Shown here piece by piece: positions 28,257 to 40,488 of a stretch of 64,000 nt of DNA. The translations under genes were made by a program, and so were the position numbers. The DNA is from Pseudomonadota bacterium (lineage in GTDB: Bacteria; Pseudomonadota; Gammaproteobacteria; Steroidobacterales; Steroidobacteraceae), in NCBI GenBank assembly GCA_021838635.1, contig JAKCDC010000005.1, forward strand, positions 1 through 64,000. The letters are read 5' to 3'. The notes beneath the pieces are model-generated. The model searched no databases, was not told the DNA's origin, and saw nothing but the letters and a program-made list of their open reading frames with translations. Every line of letters starts with the position of its first letter. The first letter of the stretch is position 1.

Positions 28257-30521
28257 TCAGCTCTGCGGCGGCGCGAGCGCCTCCAGCCGCTCGATGCCGG
28301 TGCGCGGCCAGCCGCGCGGCAGCAGAGCGCCGCGGTGAGCGCGCTCACCCCGGTACTCCTTGAGGTCCGCCCAGCCGAGGACGCGCTTCTTTTCGGCGGT
28401 CCACACCTCGAGCGAGCCGCGCGGCGCCACCACCGCCAACCCGGCGACGAACTCCTCGCGCGCAGCCACCTTCTTGCCCGGAATATCGTAGAGCTTGTTG
28501 CCCTTGCCGCGCGGCATCTGCGGCACGTCGCGCACCGGGAAGACGAGCAGCTTGCCTTCACTGCTGAGCACCGCCACCAGCGCATCCTCGCCCGGCACGC
28601 GTGCCGGGGGCAGCGCCAGCGCATGCTGCGGCACGTTGAGCAGCGTCTTGCCCGCACGCCGATCGGTAATCATGTCCTGCAGGCGAGTGACGAACCCATA
28701 GCCGGCATCACTCGCGATGAGCCACAGATCCTCCGGCTCCCCGAGGATCACGCCGACGAACTTCGCGCCGTCCGGCGGATTTAGCCGGCCCGAGAGCGGC
28801 TCGCCCTGGCCCCGTGCCGAGGGCAGCGAGTGCGCCGGCAGACAGTACGTGCGGCCCGTGCTGTCGAGGAACACGGCCTGTTGCAGACTGCGGCCGTGCG
28901 CCAGCGCCTGATAGGCATCGCCGCTCTTGTAGGAGAGCGAGCGAGGGTCGATGTCATGACCCTTCGCGGCGCGCACCCAGCCGCCGCTCGAGAGCACGAC
29001 GGTCACCGGCTCGTTGGCGATAAGCGCCGTCTCGTCGATCGCCTGAGCCGCCTCGCGCTCGATGATGCGCGTGCGCCGGTCATCGCCGTGCTTGTCGGCA
29101 TCGGCACGGATCTCGGCGGCCACGAGCCGCTTCAGGCGCGTCTCACTCGCAAGCAGCGCTTCAATATCGCTGCGCTCGGCGGCGAGGGTCTTCTGCTCCT
29201 CGCGGATCTTCATCTCCTCCAGCCGCGCAAGATGGCGCAACCGGGTGTTGAGGATCTCCTCGGTCTGCTCCTCGGAGAGCGCGAAGCGCTTCATCAGCAC
29301 CGGCTTCGGTTCATCCTCGTGGCGGATGATACGAATCACCTCATCGAGGTTGAGGTAGACGGCGAGCAGGCCCTCCAGGATGTGCAGCCGGCGGCTGACC
29401 TTCTCCAGGCGATGCTCCAGGCGACGGCGCACCGTGGCGATGCGGAACGTGAGCCAGTCGGAGAGGATCGCCTTCAGGCCGAGCACCCTCGGCCGACCGT
29501 CGAGACCGATGATGTTCAGGTTGACGCGATAGTTGCGCTCCAGATCCGTGGTCGCAAACAGATGGTTCATGACCTCGGTGAGATCAACGCGGTTCGAGCG
29601 CGGCACCAGCACCAACCGTACCGGGTTCTCGTGGTCGGACTCGTCGCGCACGTCCTCGAGCATCGGCAGCTTCTTGGCGCGCATCTGCTCGGCGATCTGC
29701 TCCTGCACGCGCGCCGGGGACACCTGGTGGGGAAACGCGGTGATCACCACGTTGCCATCCTCGGCGCGGTACGTGGCGCGCGCCTTGAACGACCCGGTGC
29801 CGCTCTCGTAGATGGCCTTCAGGTCCGCACGCGGGGAGATGATTTCCGCGCCGGTGGGCAGATCCGGGCCCTTGATGTGCTTCATCAGAACCGCGGTGCT
29901 CGCCTCTGGATCCTCCAGCAGCTGCATGCAGGCGGCGGCCACCTCGCGCAGGTTGTGCGGCGGGATGTCCGTGGCCATGCCGACGGCAATGCCCGAAGTG
30001 CCGTTGAGCAACAGGTTCGGCAGGCGTGCCGGCAGAATCAGCGGCTCCTCCAGCGTGCCGTCGAAGTTCGCCGTCCAGTCCGCCGTGCCGTGCGCGAGCT
30101 CACCGAGCAGCACGTCCGCGTAAGCGGTGAGTTTCGCTTCGGTGTAGCGCATGGCCGCGAAGGACTTCGGATCATCCTGCGAGCCCCAGTTGCCCTGGCC
30201 ATCGACGATCGGGTAACGGTAGGCGAACGGCTGGGCCATCAGCACCATCGCCTCGTAGCAGGCGCTGTCGCCGTGCGGATGAAATTTGCCGATCACATCG
30301 CCGACGGTGCGGGCGGACTTCTTGTGCTTCGAGGCCGCCGAGAGACCGAGCTCGCTCATCGCGTAGATGATGCGCCGCTGCACGGGCTTCAGGCCGTCGC
30401 CGATCGAGGGCAGCGCGCGGTCGAGAATCACGTACATCGAATAATCGAGGTACGCCTTTTCCGTGAAGGCGCGCAGCGGTTGGCGCTCGACGCCTTCGAA
30501 ATTCAGTTCCTGATCTTGCAT
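28257..30521 (-). CDS. parC: DNA topoisomerase IV subunit A ParC
   Basis: Breaks and rejoins DNA to decatenate daughter chromosomes, as a ParC2ParE2 tetramer. The ATG at 30521 ([19 protein letters not shown]) gives 754 aa. The quinolone-determining region [20 protein letters not shown] keeps the sensitive Ser86 and Glu90. The catalytic Tyr is in [10 protein letters not shown]. The coiled-coil gate and a beta-pinwheel C-terminal domain follow. The ParC-type N-terminus ([24 protein letters not shown]) distinguishes it from GyrA. It is 8 bp behind parE. Confidence 0.97.
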   Translation of the reverse strand: MQDQELNFEGVERQPLRAFTEKAYLDYSMYVILDRALPSIGDGLKPVQRRIIYAMSELGLSAASKHKKSARTVGDVIGKFHPHGDSACYEAMVLMAQPFAYRYPIVDGQGNWGSQDDPKSFAAMRYTEAKLTAYADVLLGELAHGTADWTANFDGTLEEPLILPARLPNLLLNGTSGIAVGMATDIPPHNLREVAAACMQLLEDPEASTAVLMKHIKGPDLPTGAEIISPRADLKAIYESGTGSFKARATYRAEDGNVVITAFPHQVSPARVQEQIAEQMRAKKLPMLEDVRDESDHENPVRLVLVPRSNRVDLTEVMNHLFATTDLERNYRVNLNIIGLDGRPRVLGLKAILSDWLTFRIATVRRRLEHRLEKVSRRLHILEGLLAVYLNLDEVIRIIRHEDEPKPVLMKRFALSEEQTEEILNTRLRHLARLEEMKIREEQKTLAAERSDIEALLASETRLKRLVAAEIRADADKHGDDRRTRIIEREAAQAIDETALIANEPVTVVLSSGGWVRAAKGHDIDPRSLSYKSGDAYQALAHGRSLQQAVFLDSTGRTYCLPAHSLPSARGQGEPLSGRLNPPDGAKFVGVILGEPEDLWLIASDAGYGFVTRLQDMITDRRAGKTLLNVPQHALALPPARVPGEDALVAVLSSEGKLLVFPVRDVPQMPRGKGNKLYDIPGKKVAAREEFVAGLAVVAPRGSLEVWTAEKKRVLGWADLKEYRGERAHRGALLPRGWPRTGIERLEALAPPQS

Positions 30522-30529
30522 GCGCGGCC

Positions 30530-32431
<1,902 letters not shown>

Positions 32432-32509
32432 TCAGAATCTCGCGCGGGCCCAAGGCCCGGGGCCGCGAATCTTACAGCACACGGCAGGCGAAAACGTGAA
32501 TTTGGCGCT

Positions 32510-33094
32510 TCAGGCGAGATCGGCGAGGAGCGCCGCCCTCACCGCCTCGGGCAGCGGACTGACGCGGTGACTGTAGTGCTCGTGATCGACCCCGGCGGCG
32601 AGCGGCGCACCGGCGCGAAGTGCGCCGATCATGACCGAGGTCAGCTCGAAGCGCAGGAAATGCACCGCCGAGGTCTTCTGCGCGTTCTCGCGCTCGAGGT
32701 CCTCATCGGCGCGCGCGTACACCGCGGCGTGTCCGCCCACCTCGACCCAGCAGCGCCGCTCCACACCCTTCAGCTGTGCAAGCTGGCGCTGCCGCTCGGC
32801 GACCTCGGGGAACTCGATGAGCAGGGTCGCCTTCCAATTCGTCCCGTCGGGAATCAATGGATTGTAGGCGCCGAGTTCCTCGGCGATCCCCTCGGGTTCG
32901 AAGATCCGCTCGACCCGCAGCATTTCCTGGATCTGGTACTGGATGGTCAGCCGGTCCTCGAAGCACCAGGTCATGTTCGGACCCACGGCGAGCTGCCGAT
33001 GACGCTTGTGCTCGAGCACGCGAGCGCGCCACTCGGTGCGCTCGCGTGCGTAGCGCTCCAGGCCGAGCAGGTCGGTGGCGGTGAGTTTCTGCAT
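32510..33094 (-). CDS. DUF3501 family protein
   Basis: Conserved protein of unknown function, 194 aa, soluble, with no signal peptide. It begins MQKLTATDLLGLERYARERTEWR and has VGPNMTWCFEDRLTIQYQIQEMLRVER, typical of the DUF3501 family. This family is regularly found next to a rubrerythrin and a heterodisulfide-reductase-like Fe-S protein, as here; I know of no assigned biochemical role. It starts 21 bp after the Fe-S protein stop, so it is the third gene of that operon. Confidence 0.85.
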   Translation of the reverse strand: MQKLTATDLLGLERYARERTEWRARVLEHKRHRQLAVGPNMTWCFEDRLTIQYQIQEMLRVERIFEPEGIAEELGAYNPLIPDGTNWKATLLIEFPEVAERQRQLAQLKGVERRCWVEVGGHAAVYARADEDLERENAQKTSAVHFLRFELTSVMIGALRAGAPLAAGVDHEHYSHRVSPLPEAVRAALLADLA

Positions 33095-33115
33095 GCGGGC
33101 CTCTGTGCGCGGACG

Positions 33116-34486
33116 TTACAGGCCGTACGCGAGCCGTAACAGCTTCAGCGGATGCTCAGGCGGGGCGCCGGAGGCCAGTCCGCTTTCGATCTGATGACCG
33201 GCCATCGGGCAGTCGCTGGCGTAGTGTGCCGCACCGCTCGCCTCGACCCGGCTCATCACCGGGCGGCCGATCTTCATCGAGGCGGCGCGGAATTCCTTCT
33301 TCACCCCGTAAGTCCCGTCATGCCCGGAGCAGCGCTCGATGGGCTCGACCGTGGTGTCCGGCACGAGTTGCAGCACGTCGCGGGTCTTCAGTCCCATGTT
33401 CTGCACGCGCAGGTGGCATGCCACGTGGTAACTGACCTTGCCGAGCGAGTGCTTGAAGTCGGTGCGCAGCGCCCCGGCGCGGTGGCGCAGCATCAGGTAC
33501 TCGAACGGATCGAAGATGCGCCGCGCAACGCGCTTGACGTCGGCATCCTCGGGGAACATCAGCGGCAGTTCCTGCTTGAACATCAGCACGCACGAGGGGA
33601 TCGGCGCGACGATGTCGTAACCGGCGTCGAGGGCGGCAATCAGCTGCGGGATGTTCTGCTCCTTCAGGCGCGCGACGGCCTCCAGATCACCGAGTTCGAG
33701 CCGCGGCATACCGCAGCAGTGCTCGGCGGCGAGCAGACTCACCTCGATGCCGTTGTGGGCGAACACCGCGGCGAGATCCTCGTTGAGCTGCGGCTCGTTG
33801 CGGTTCCCGTAGCACGTGGTGAACAGCGCCACCCGGCCGGTGGTGTCCGGCGTCGCACGGGCCGCATCGGTAGCGGCCACTGCGACGGTGCCCAAGCCCT
33901 TGAGGCGCTTGCGTGCGGTGCGCGAGTGGTAGTCGGGCACCGGTGCGCTTGCATCGACGCCGAGCGTCTTCTCCAGCAGCGCCCGCCCGGCGCTCGAGCG
34001 GTTCACGGCATTGACCAACTGCACCACCACCGGAATCCCCGCGATGCGCCCGACCGCCTCGGTCGCGGCCAACGCCCGGTTGCGCAGGCTCACTCCTTCC
34101 TTGCGGGTGCGCACGGCCTTGGCGCGCAGCATCAGGTGCGGGAAGTCCAGTGCCCAGGGGTGCGGCGGCACGTACGGGCACTTGGTCATGAAGCACATGT
34201 CGCACAGGTAGCAGTGATCAACCACCTGCCAGAACACCTTGCGCGGCACACCCTCGAGTTCCCCGCTCTCGGTGCCGTCGATCGCATCGAACAGCGTGGG
34301 GAAGGCGTTGCACAGACTGAAGCAGCGGCGACAGCCGTGGCAGACCTCGAACACGCGCTCGAGTTCTTGATCCAGCCGCTGCTCGTCGTAGAACGCCTCG
34401 CTGCGCCACTCCAGAGGGTGACGCGTGGGCGCCTCGAGGCTGCCCTCGCGGCCGCCCGAGCCGCTCGTCGTGGCCGTCGTGCTCAT
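33116..34486 (-). CDS. (Fe-S)-binding heterodisulfide-reductase-related protein (GlpC/HdrD-like)
   Basis: Likely an electron-transfer or dehydrogenase subunit. The N-terminus carries two [4Fe-4S] ferredoxin-type motifs: Cys49/52/55/59 ([11 protein letters not shown]) and Cys92/95/98/103 ([12 protein letters not shown]). The C-terminal half has two cysteine-rich CCG-type domains, one with TTCYGNRN and EHCCGMP, the other with [11 protein letters not shown] and [12 protein letters not shown], the second lacking the doubled Cys. There is no membrane segment. The ATG at 34486 gives 456 aa and is preferred to an upstream extension. It lies 77 bp behind the rubrerythrin gene. The substrate is unknown; redox or peroxide defence is inferred from the company it keeps. 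Confidence 0.85.
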   Translation of the reverse strand: MSTTATTSGSGGREGSLEAPTRHPLEWRSEAFYDEQRLDQELERVFEVCHGCRRCFSLCNAFPTLFDAIDGTESGELEGVPRKVFWQVVDHCYLCDMCFMTKCPYVPPHPWALDFPHLMLRAKAVRTRKEGVSLRNRALAATEAVGRIAGIPVVVQLVNAVNRSSAGRALLEKTLGVDASAPVPDYHSRTARKRLKGLGTVAVAATDAARATPDTTGRVALFTTCYGNRNEPQLNEDLAAVFAHNGIEVSLLAAEHCCGMPRLELGDLEAVARLKEQNIPQLIAALDAGYDIVAPIPSCVLMFKQELPLMFPEDADVKRVARRIFDPFEYLMLRHRAGALRTDFKHSLGKVSYHVACHLRVQNMGLKTRDVLQLVPDTTVEPIERCSGHDGTYGVKKEFRAASMKIGRPVMSRVEASGAAHYASDCPMAGHQIESGLASGAPPEHPLKLLRLAYGL

Positions 34487-34563
34487 GCGCAGAAGACCTT
34501 TCGGGATCCGCCCCGGGCGGGCGTGAGGCGCACCACCCGGGGGAAGGTCCCATTGAGGTGTGT

Positions 34564-34977
34564 TTACAGGTTGTCCAGGGCTTTCTGGAAGCGATTGGCG
34601 TGCGAGCGCTCGGCCTTGGCCAGCGTCTCGAACCAATCGGCAATCTCATCAAAGCCCTCATCACGGGCCATCTTGGCCATGCCCGGGTACATGTCGGTGT
34701 ACTCGTGGGTCTCTCCGGCGATGGCGGCCTTGAGATTGAGTTTGGTGTCGCCGATCGGCAGGCCCGTGGCCGGGTCGCCCACCGCCTCGAGGTACTCCAG
34801 GTGACCGTGCGCGTGCCCGGTCTCGCCCTCGGCGGTGGAACGGAACACCGCGGAAACGTCGTTGAATCCCTCGACGTCGGCCTTGGCTGCGAAATACAGG
34901 TACCGGCGGTTAGCCTGCGACTCGCCCGCGAACGCGTCCTTCAGGTTCTGCTCGGTTTTGCTGCCTTTGAGGTTCAT
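34564..34977 (-). CDS. Rubrerythrin-like ferritin-fold protein lacking a rubredoxin domain
   Basis: Di-iron four-helix protein, probably a peroxide-reducing or iron-handling enzyme. The 137 aa hold the diiron ligands in [48 protein letters not shown] and [11 protein letters not shown]. The C-terminal rubredoxin (CxxC...CxxC) of classical rubrerythrin is missing, as in the short erythrin/sulerythrin type, so electrons must come from another protein; the Fe-S neighbour is the obvious candidate. GGAGAG precedes the ATG. Confidence 0.92.
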   Translation of the reverse strand: MNLKGSKTEQNLKDAFAGESQANRRYLYFAAKADVEGFNDVSAVFRSTAEGETGHAHGHLEYLEAVGDPATGLPIGDTKLNLKAAIAGETHEYTDMYPGMAKMARDEGFDEIADWFETLAKAERSHANRFQKALDNL

Positions 34978-34987
34978 ACCGCTCTCC

Positions 34988-35016
34988 GATTTAGACTGGT
35001 TCTAACAGAAGCGCAA
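34988..35016 (-). promoter_or_regulatory. Candidate promoter/operator for the rubrerythrin operon
   Basis: On the minus strand, TTGCGC (35011-35016) and TAAATC (34988-34993) are spaced by 17 bp. Within the spacer lies an inverted repeat, TTAGA-5 nt-TCTAA (34991-35005). The placement is that expected for a repressor site, and the arms have the look of an Rrf2- or Fur-type half-site. No specific regulator can be named. Confidence 0.35.
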
Positions 35017-35051
35017 ACTTTAAGCGCCCCCCCGCCGGGCGTCAACCGCAA

Positions 35052-35079
35052 TTGACCCCCTCAACGGGCGGTGTATAAG
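35052..35079 (+). promoter_or_regulatory. Sigma-70-like promoter for xseB-dxs
   Basis: TTGACC (35052-35057) and TATAAG (35074-35079) with a 16-bp spacer form the best consensus promoter noticed in the window. Transcription would start near 35086. That excludes the in-frame codon at 35071 and supports the GTG at 35140 as the xseB start. Confidence 0.6.
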
Positions 35080-35139
35080 GTGCGCCCCATGAGGCCCGAC
35101 CCGCGACCCCGCGCCGCGGCCCTGTATGGAGATTGTGGC

Positions 35140-35397
35140 GTGGCATCGGATCAGCAGCTTCCGGAATTCGAACAGGCGCTGGCGGAACTGGAGGCGGTCG
35201 TGGAGCGCCTGGAACGCGGCGACCTGCCGCTGGAGGAGGCCTTGAGCGTCTTCGAGCGTGGCGTGCAACTGACGCGCCATTGCCAGAGCGCTCTGAAGGC
35301 TGCCCAACAGCGCGTCGAGATCCTCACCAAGCGCGAGGGTCAGGCTCAAGTCGAGCCGTTCACCGTCACGGACACCCATGACGGGACGGCCCCCTAG
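35140..35397 (+). CDS. xseB: Exodeoxyribonuclease VII small subunit XseB
   Basis: Binds the XseA large subunit to form the single-strand DNA exonuclease VII. The GTG at 35140, with GGAG 8 bp upstream, gives 85 aa, the normal size. The signature [29 protein letters not shown] and [15 protein letters not shown], followed by a coiled-coil QRVEIL segment, is diagnostic. In most gammaproteobacteria ispA lies between xseB and dxs; here dxs follows directly after 80 bp. Confidence 0.93.
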   Translation: MASDQQLPEFEQALAELEAVVERLERGDLPLEEALSVFERGVQLTRHCQSALKAAQQRVEILTKREGQAQVEPFTVTDTHDGTAP

Positions 35398-35477
35398 GCC
35401 GCTCGACTCCATCCCTTTTTGTTGTCGAACCGCAACACACGGGCGCGCCCCGGCGCGCGCAGTGTACACTGAGACGA

Positions 35478-37379
35478 ATGAGCGCCCCCCAAAGTTATCC
35501 TCTGCTCGATCCGATCCGTCTGCCTGCCGACCTGCGGCAGTTGCAGGAGTCCCAGTTACCGCAGCTGGCACAGGAGCTGCGTCAGTTCCTGATCCAGTCC
35601 GTGAGTACGCGCGGTGGACATTTCGCCGCCGGTCTCGGCACGGTGGAGCTGACGGTCGCGCTGCATTACGTGTACGACACCCCGTACGATCGGCTGGTGT
35701 GGGACGTGGGCCATCAGGCCTATCCGCACAAGGTGCTGACTGGCCGACGCGAACAGTTGCACACCATCAAGCAGGCCGGCGGCCTTGCGCCGTTCCCGAG
35801 CCGGGCCGAGAGTGAATACGACACCTTCGGCGTGGGTCATTCGAGCACCTCGATCAGCGCAGCCCTGGGCATGGCCGTCGCGGCCGGACAGGAGGGCTCG
35901 GACCGGCGCGTGGTGGCCGTGATCGGCGACGGCGCGATGACGGCGGGCATGGCTTTCGAGGCCCTGAATCACGCCGGCTCGCTGCCCGCGGATCTGCTGG
36001 TGATTCTCAACGACAACGACATGTCGATCTCCGAGAACGTCGGGGCGCTGTCGAATTACTTCACCGCGGCGCTCTCCGGGCGCCTCTATGCGACGCTGCG
36101 CGAAGGCGGCAAGAAGGTGCTGCGGCAGATGCCCACCGTGTGGGAACTGGCGCGCCGCTCCGAGGAGCACTTGAAGGGCATGGTGCTACCCGGCACGCTG
36201 TTCGAAGAGCTCGGCTTCAACTACATCGGACCTCTCGACGGGCACGACGTGCGTGCCCTGGTCGGCACGCTGCGCAATGTGCGCAAGCTGCACGGCCCGC
36301 AGTTCCTGCACGTCGTGACGCGCAAAGGCAAAGGCTACGCTCCGGCTGAGGCCGACCCCATCAAGTGGCACGGCCCGGGCCCGTTCGATCCGGCCAGCGG
36401 CACGATTTTCAAAGAGGCGGCCCGCGGCCCCTCGTACTCGCAGATCTTCGGGCAGTGGCTGTGCGACATGGCCGAGCTCGATCCGCACATCATTGGCATC
36501 ACGCCGGCGATGCGCGAGGGATCGGGCATGGTCGAGTACTCCAAGCGCTTCCCCGAACGCTACTTCGACGTGGCCATTGCCGAGCAGCACGCGGTCACCT
36601 TCGCCGCCGGGCTTGCCACCGAGGGTTTGAAGCCCGTGGTGGCGATCTACTCAAGCTTCCTGCAGCGCGCCTACGATCAGCTGATCCACGACGTGGCGCT
36701 GCAGAACCTGCCGGTGGTCTTCGCGATTGATCGCGCCGGGCTCGTTGGCAGCGACGGTGCCACGCATCAGGGCAGTTACGACCTGTCCTTCATGCGCTGT
36801 ATTCCCAACATGGTGCTCATGGCCCCGGCCGACGAGAACGAGTGCCGGCAGATGCTCTACACCGCCACCACGGTGCAGGGACCCGCGGCGGTGCGCTATC
36901 CGCGCGGCACCGGCCCGGGCGTGCCGCTCGAGAAGGACATGCGCGCCCTGCCGATCGGCAAGGGGGAGATCCGGCGCGAGGGACGCAGCGGGCTCGCCCT
37001 GCTCGCCTTCGGGCCCATGCTCCAGAGCGCGCTTACGATCGGCGAGCAGCTCGATGCGACCGTGGTCAACATGCGCTTCATTAAGCCGATCGACGAGGCC
37101 CTGATCCTCGACATCGCACGCCGGCACAGCGCGATCGTGACCATCGAGGAGAACGCGGTGCAGGGCGGCGCGGGCTCTGCGGTGGCCGAAGTGCTTGCCG
37201 CCGAAGGCGTGACGCTGCCGCTGCTGCAAATCGGCATTCCCGACCGCTTCGTCGAGCACGGCTCGCGCGAGACGTGCCTGACGGCCGCGGGACTCGATGC
37301 GGCCAGCGTCGAGGCTGGTGTCGAGCGTTGGTGGTCACTACAGACCCGCAGCGCAATCCGCTCGGTCGGGCGCGGCTGA
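35478..37379 (+). CDS. dxs: 1-deoxy-D-xylulose-5-phosphate synthase Dxs
   Basis: First enzyme of the MEP isoprenoid pathway: condenses pyruvate and glyceraldehyde 3-phosphate using thiamine diphosphate. It shows [34 protein letters not shown], the ThDP motif [18 protein letters not shown] with its metal-binding NDNDMSIS, and the transketolase-like C-terminal half ([16 protein letters not shown]). The 633-aa length is typical. It is co-oriented with xseB and folE2 and followed by a stem-loop. Confidence 0.97.
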   Translation: MSAPQSYPLLDPIRLPADLRQLQESQLPQLAQELRQFLIQSVSTRGGHFAAGLGTVELTVALHYVYDTPYDRLVWDVGHQAYPHKVLTGRREQLHTIKQAGGLAPFPSRAESEYDTFGVGHSSTSISAALGMAVAAGQEGSDRRVVAVIGDGAMTAGMAFEALNHAGSLPADLLVILNDNDMSISENVGALSNYFTAALSGRLYATLREGGKKVLRQMPTVWELARRSEEHLKGMVLPGTLFEELGFNYIGPLDGHDVRALVGTLRNVRKLHGPQFLHVVTRKGKGYAPAEADPIKWHGPGPFDPASGTIFKEAARGPSYSQIFGQWLCDMAELDPHIIGITPAMREGSGMVEYSKRFPERYFDVAIAEQHAVTFAAGLATEGLKPVVAIYSSFLQRAYDQLIHDVALQNLPVVFAIDRAGLVGSDGATHQGSYDLSFMRCIPNMVLMAPADENECRQMLYTATTVQGPAAVRYPRGTGPGVPLEKDMRALPIGKGEIRREGRSGLALLAFGPMLQSALTIGEQLDATVVNMRFIKPIDEALILDIARRHSAIVTIEENAVQGGAGSAVAEVLAAEGVTLPLLQIGIPDRFVEHGSRETCLTAAGLDAASVEAGVERWWSLQTRSAIRSVGRG

Positions 37380-37386
37380 ACCGAAC

Positions 37387-37411
37387 CCCGGCACCGCGCC
37401 GCGGTGCCGGG
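37387..37411 (+). terminator. Stem-loop after dxs
   Basis: CCGGCACCGC (37388-37397) pairs with GCGGTGCCGG (37401-37410) over 10 bp with a 3-nt loop, extended by one outer C-G pair. It begins 8 bp after the dxs stop. Only GTT follows, so the U-tract is weak. Probable terminator between dxs and folE2. Confidence 0.55.
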
Positions 37412-37482
37412 TTACACACATGTAAGCATGTATCCCGATCGGTATAGGTGAAATCCGCACCCGATCCTGTAGGCTTAAGGTC

Positions 37483-38313
37483 ATGAACGCTTCTGCCAAA
37501 TCGGGCACGCCCGCCACCAAGGCTCTCGCCGAAGTGGAAGACGTACAGGCCCGCGCCGATACCCGCCACCTGCCGATCAACCGGGTGGGAATCAAGGACA
37601 TCAATCATCCGGTGCGCGTGAAGGACCGCTCAGCCGGCGAACAGCACACCATCGCCACGTTCAACATGTACGTGAGCCTGCCGCACAACTTCAAAGGCAC
37701 GCACATGTCTCGGTTCGTAGAGATCCTGCACGCCGAGCGGGAAATTTCCGTCGAATCGTTTCGCCACATGCTCGAGAGCATGACCGAGCGGCTCGAAGCC
37801 GACGCCGGCCATATCGAGATGAGCTTCCCGTATTTCATCATGAAGCGCGCGCCGGTGAGCGGCGTGGAGAGCCTGATGGACTACCGGGCGACCCTTATCG
37901 GGGAGCGGCACGACGGGGTGACCGACCAGTGGGTACGCGTGGTGGTGCCGGTGACGAGCCTGTGCCCCTGCTCGAAGCGCATCTCCGACTACGGCGCGCA
38001 CAATCAGCGCTCGCACGTCACCATCACCGCGCAGCTGAACCACCATATGTGGATCGAGGAACTGATCGAGATCGCCGAGCAGGAAGCCTCGTGTGAGCTG
38101 TACGGCATCCTCAAGCGCCCCGACGAAAAATACGTGACCGAGCGCGCTTACAACAACCCGAAGTTCGTCGAGGACATGGTGCGCGACGTGGCGACGCGGC
38201 TGAACGCCGAGCCGCGCATCGGCGCGTACGTGGTCGAATCGGAAAACTTCGAGTCGATCCACAACCACTCGGCGTATGCGCTGATCGAGCGCGACAAGCG
38301 CCAGAAAACCTGA
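37483..38313 (+). CDS. folE2: GTP cyclohydrolase IB (FolE2)
   Basis: Converts GTP to 7,8-dihydroneopterin triphosphate for folate and queuosine synthesis; unlike FolE it works with several divalent metals. Family marks are [32 protein letters not shown] and the active-site cysteine region [21 protein letters not shown] (Cys161, Cys163). The 276-aa length is normal. AAGG lies close to the ATG. A short inverted repeat, ACATG-TAAG-CATGT (37418-37431), sits in the 103-bp gap upstream; in other bacteria folE2 is often controlled by Zur, but I do not see a clear Zur box. Confidence 0.95.
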   Translation: MNASAKSGTPATKALAEVEDVQARADTRHLPINRVGIKDINHPVRVKDRSAGEQHTIATFNMYVSLPHNFKGTHMSRFVEILHAEREISVESFRHMLESMTERLEADAGHIEMSFPYFIMKRAPVSGVESLMDYRATLIGERHDGVTDQWVRVVVPVTSLCPCSKRISDYGAHNQRSHVTITAQLNHHMWIEELIEIAEQEASCELYGILKRPDEKYVTERAYNNPKFVEDMVRDVATRLNAEPRIGAYVVESENFESIHNHSAYALIERDKRQKT

Positions 38314-38324
38314 GGCCGGTTCAC

Positions 38325-39716
38325 TCAGTCCGATGGCGCTGCGAGCGGCAGCTCGACCAGCGCGCGCAGTCCCGGCTCGTTGTCCTCGAGGGCGAACACG
38401 GCGTGATGCAGCCGCGCAATCGCCCCGACCAGCAGCAGGCCGAGTCCGCCGCCGGCATCCTCGCGCGGACCAATGCGCACGAACGGCTCACCGGCCCGGC
38501 GGCGCTGCTCGGCCGGCACTCCCGGTCCGTTGTCGCTCACGGTCAGATGAGCCAGCGCACCGTGCCGCTCCAGCCCGATCTCAATCCGTCCGCCGGCGGA
38601 CACGAACTTCAGCGCGTTTTCCACGAGGTTGCTGATCAGCTGAGCGAGCAGCTGGCGGTTGCCCTCGACGAATACGCCCGCGTCCGTGTGTCCGGTGAGC
38701 GCCAAGCCGCGCTCGCGCGCCACCGGCTCGAACAGTTCCACCAGTTCCCCGACCAGCGCCGAGAGATTTACCCGTGACACCGCAGTGAGCGGCGCACCGG
38801 ACTCCGCTAGCGCGATCTGCAGCAGCGTCGCGAGCGTGCGCTGCAGCCGGTCGACCTCACGCAGCGCTGACTCGACCGGCTCACGCAGTTCCGGCTGCAG
38901 ATCCGCCAGACGCAGCACCGCATCCATCCGCCCGCGCAGCCGTTGCAGGGGCGCACGCAGGTCGTGCGCGACGCTGTCGAACGTCGCACGCAGCGTCAGG
39001 GACTGCTCCTCGAGCCGATCCAGGACGCGATTGACCGACACGGCGAGCGCATCGAACTCATCGCGGCTGCCGGCGACTGGCAGTCGCCGCGAGCGCTCCC
39101 CGCTCATGATGCGCACGCACGTCTCGGTGACCGCGCCGACCCGTCGGCTCAGCCGGAAGCTGAACGCGAACCCGGCGATCGCCGCCACCAGGACCGACAA
39201 CCCCATGCCCCAGAGTGTGGCGGTCTTGAACGCCTGAGCGTAGCGCTCGTCCTGCGACATATCGGTGCCGACGAGCAACCAGTCACCATTGGAGAGCTGG
39301 CGCACCGCGGCGCGCACCGGGTGCACGGAGCGCTGCCCGGGCTCGATCGACTCGATACGAAACTCCGGCCAGCGCGCGCGCGGCGCGCCATCGAACGGCC
39401 AGTTCGTCACATTGCCCGCGATGCGTTTGAAGTGCGGACTGGCGAGCATGTAAACCGAGCCGATGCGTCCCCAGCTGTCGATGCGCACGTTGATCTCGGC
39501 AGTCGCGCCGCGGACGCCGCGCAACACATACTGATCCTGCAGGCTGTTGAGCTCGGTGGTGATGATCAGGTCGACGTTGTCGCGCAGGATGCGCTGCGTG
39601 AGCAGGTACGTGGTGCCGAGGGTCACCCCGACCGCCAGTGTGACCAGCAGCGTGTAGCCCATCGACATGCGGAACGCCGTGGTCTGGAACAGACCGCGGG
39701 GCCTCGGCCACCTCAT
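38325..39716 (-). CDS. Two-component sensor histidine kinase
   Basis: Inner-membrane sensor of 463 aa. It has TM1 at about 18-40, a periplasmic domain of about 125 residues, TM2 at about 168-188 and HAMP. The H-box FDSVAHDLRAPLQRLRGRMD carries phospho-acceptor His251. An N-box (LISNLVENALKF), G1 (DNGPGVP) and G2 (GGGLGLLLV) complete the kinase core. Its ATG overlaps the regulator stop (ATGA). It resembles heavy-metal/QseC/TctE-type kinases in order, but the ligand is unknown. It is convergent with folE2. Confidence 0.9.
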   Translation of the reverse strand: MRWPRPRGLFQTTAFRMSMGYTLLVTLAVGVTLGTTYLLTQRILRDNVDLIITTELNSLQDQYVLRGVRGATAEINVRIDSWGRIGSVYMLASPHFKRIAGNVTNWPFDGAPRARWPEFRIESIEPGQRSVHPVRAAVRQLSNGDWLLVGTDMSQDERYAQAFKTATLWGMGLSVLVAAIAGFAFSFRLSRRVGAVTETCVRIMSGERSRRLPVAGSRDEFDALAVSVNRVLDRLEEQSLTLRATFDSVAHDLRAPLQRLRGRMDAVLRLADLQPELREPVESALREVDRLQRTLATLLQIALAESGAPLTAVSRVNLSALVGELVELFEPVARERGLALTGHTDAGVFVEGNRQLLAQLISNLVENALKFVSAGGRIEIGLERHGALAHLTVSDNGPGVPAEQRRRAGEPFVRIGPREDAGGGLGLLLVGAIARLHHAVFALEDNEPGLRALVELPLAAPSD

Positions 39717-40390
39717 GGCTCTTCGCGCAGCACGTAGCCGGCGCCGCGCACCGTGTGGATCAGCGGGCGATCCGAGCCACGATCAACAGCTTGGCGCAAG
39801 CGGCTGATGTGCACGTCGACCACGTTGCTCTGTGGATCGAAGTGCAGATCCCACACACCCTCCAGCAGCATCATGCGGGTGACCACCTGCCCGGTCCGGC
39901 GCATCAAAAACTCCAGCAGCTTCTGCTCGCGCGCGGTGAGATCAATCTCGCGCCCGCCGCGCGTGACCTGGCGGGTCAGCAGGTCGAATTGCAGATCAGC
40001 GACCTCCAGGTGCGTGCCCTCGCTGGCGCGGGCGCGCCGGCGCAGCAGCGCCTCTATGCGCGCCAGCAGCTCATCGAACGCAAACGGTTTGGTCAGGTAA
40101 TCATCGCCGCCCGCCTTCAGGCCGCGGATGCGATCATCGACGCTGCCGAGGGCGCTCAGGACGAGCACCGGAGTGGCGAGTCCCGCGAGGCGCAACTGGC
40201 GGATGGTCTCCAGCCCATCGATCTTTGGCAGCATCCGATCGGTGATGATCAGGTCGAATCTGCCCGCGAGCGCCCGCTGGAGTCCCTCGCGCCCGCCGGC
40301 CGCATGATCGATGACATACCCGCTTTCGCGCAGTCCCTTGACGAGAAACTTCGCGGCCTCGACATCGTCCTCGATGAGCAGGATGTGCAC
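39713..40390 (-). CDS. OmpR-family response regulator (QseB/CopR/TctD type)
   Basis: DNA-binding partner of the adjacent kinase. The receiver has acidic EDD at 7-9, phospho-acceptor Asp51 (LIITDRMLPKIDG) and Lys101 (LTKPF). The winged-helix domain has IDLTAREQKLLEFLMRRTGQVVTR, the recognition-helix region SNVVDVHISRLRQAVD and a C-terminal IHTVRGAGYVL. At 225 aa it is normal. It lies 98 bp from phnN on the same strand; a link to phosphonate use is possible but unsupported, as it lacks PhoB-specific features I could recognise. Confidence 0.93.
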   Translation of the reverse strand: MHILLIEDDVEAAKFLVKGLRESGYVIDHAAGGREGLQRALAGRFDLIITDRMLPKIDGLETIRQLRLAGLATPVLVLSALGSVDDRIRGLKAGGDDYLTKPFAFDELLARIEALLRRRARASEGTHLEVADLQFDLLTRQVTRGGREIDLTAREQKLLEFLMRRTGQVVTRMMLLEGVWDLHFDPQSNVVDVHISRLRQAVDRGSDRPLIHTVRGAGYVLREEP

Positions 40391-40488
40391 GGGCCGGTAG
40401 CGTACCGCAGAGTGTGGCGAAGCGCAGCGGTCCGCAGCACCGGCGCCCCTGCAACGGTGAGCGCGCCCGGCAGAGCGGCGGCGGCAGC

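Noticed and set aside
37418-37466. Possible Zur or other operator upstream of folE2
   Set aside because: Short inverted repeats (ACATG/CATGT and GATCGG/CCGATC) are present, but they do not match a Zur box and are too weak alone.
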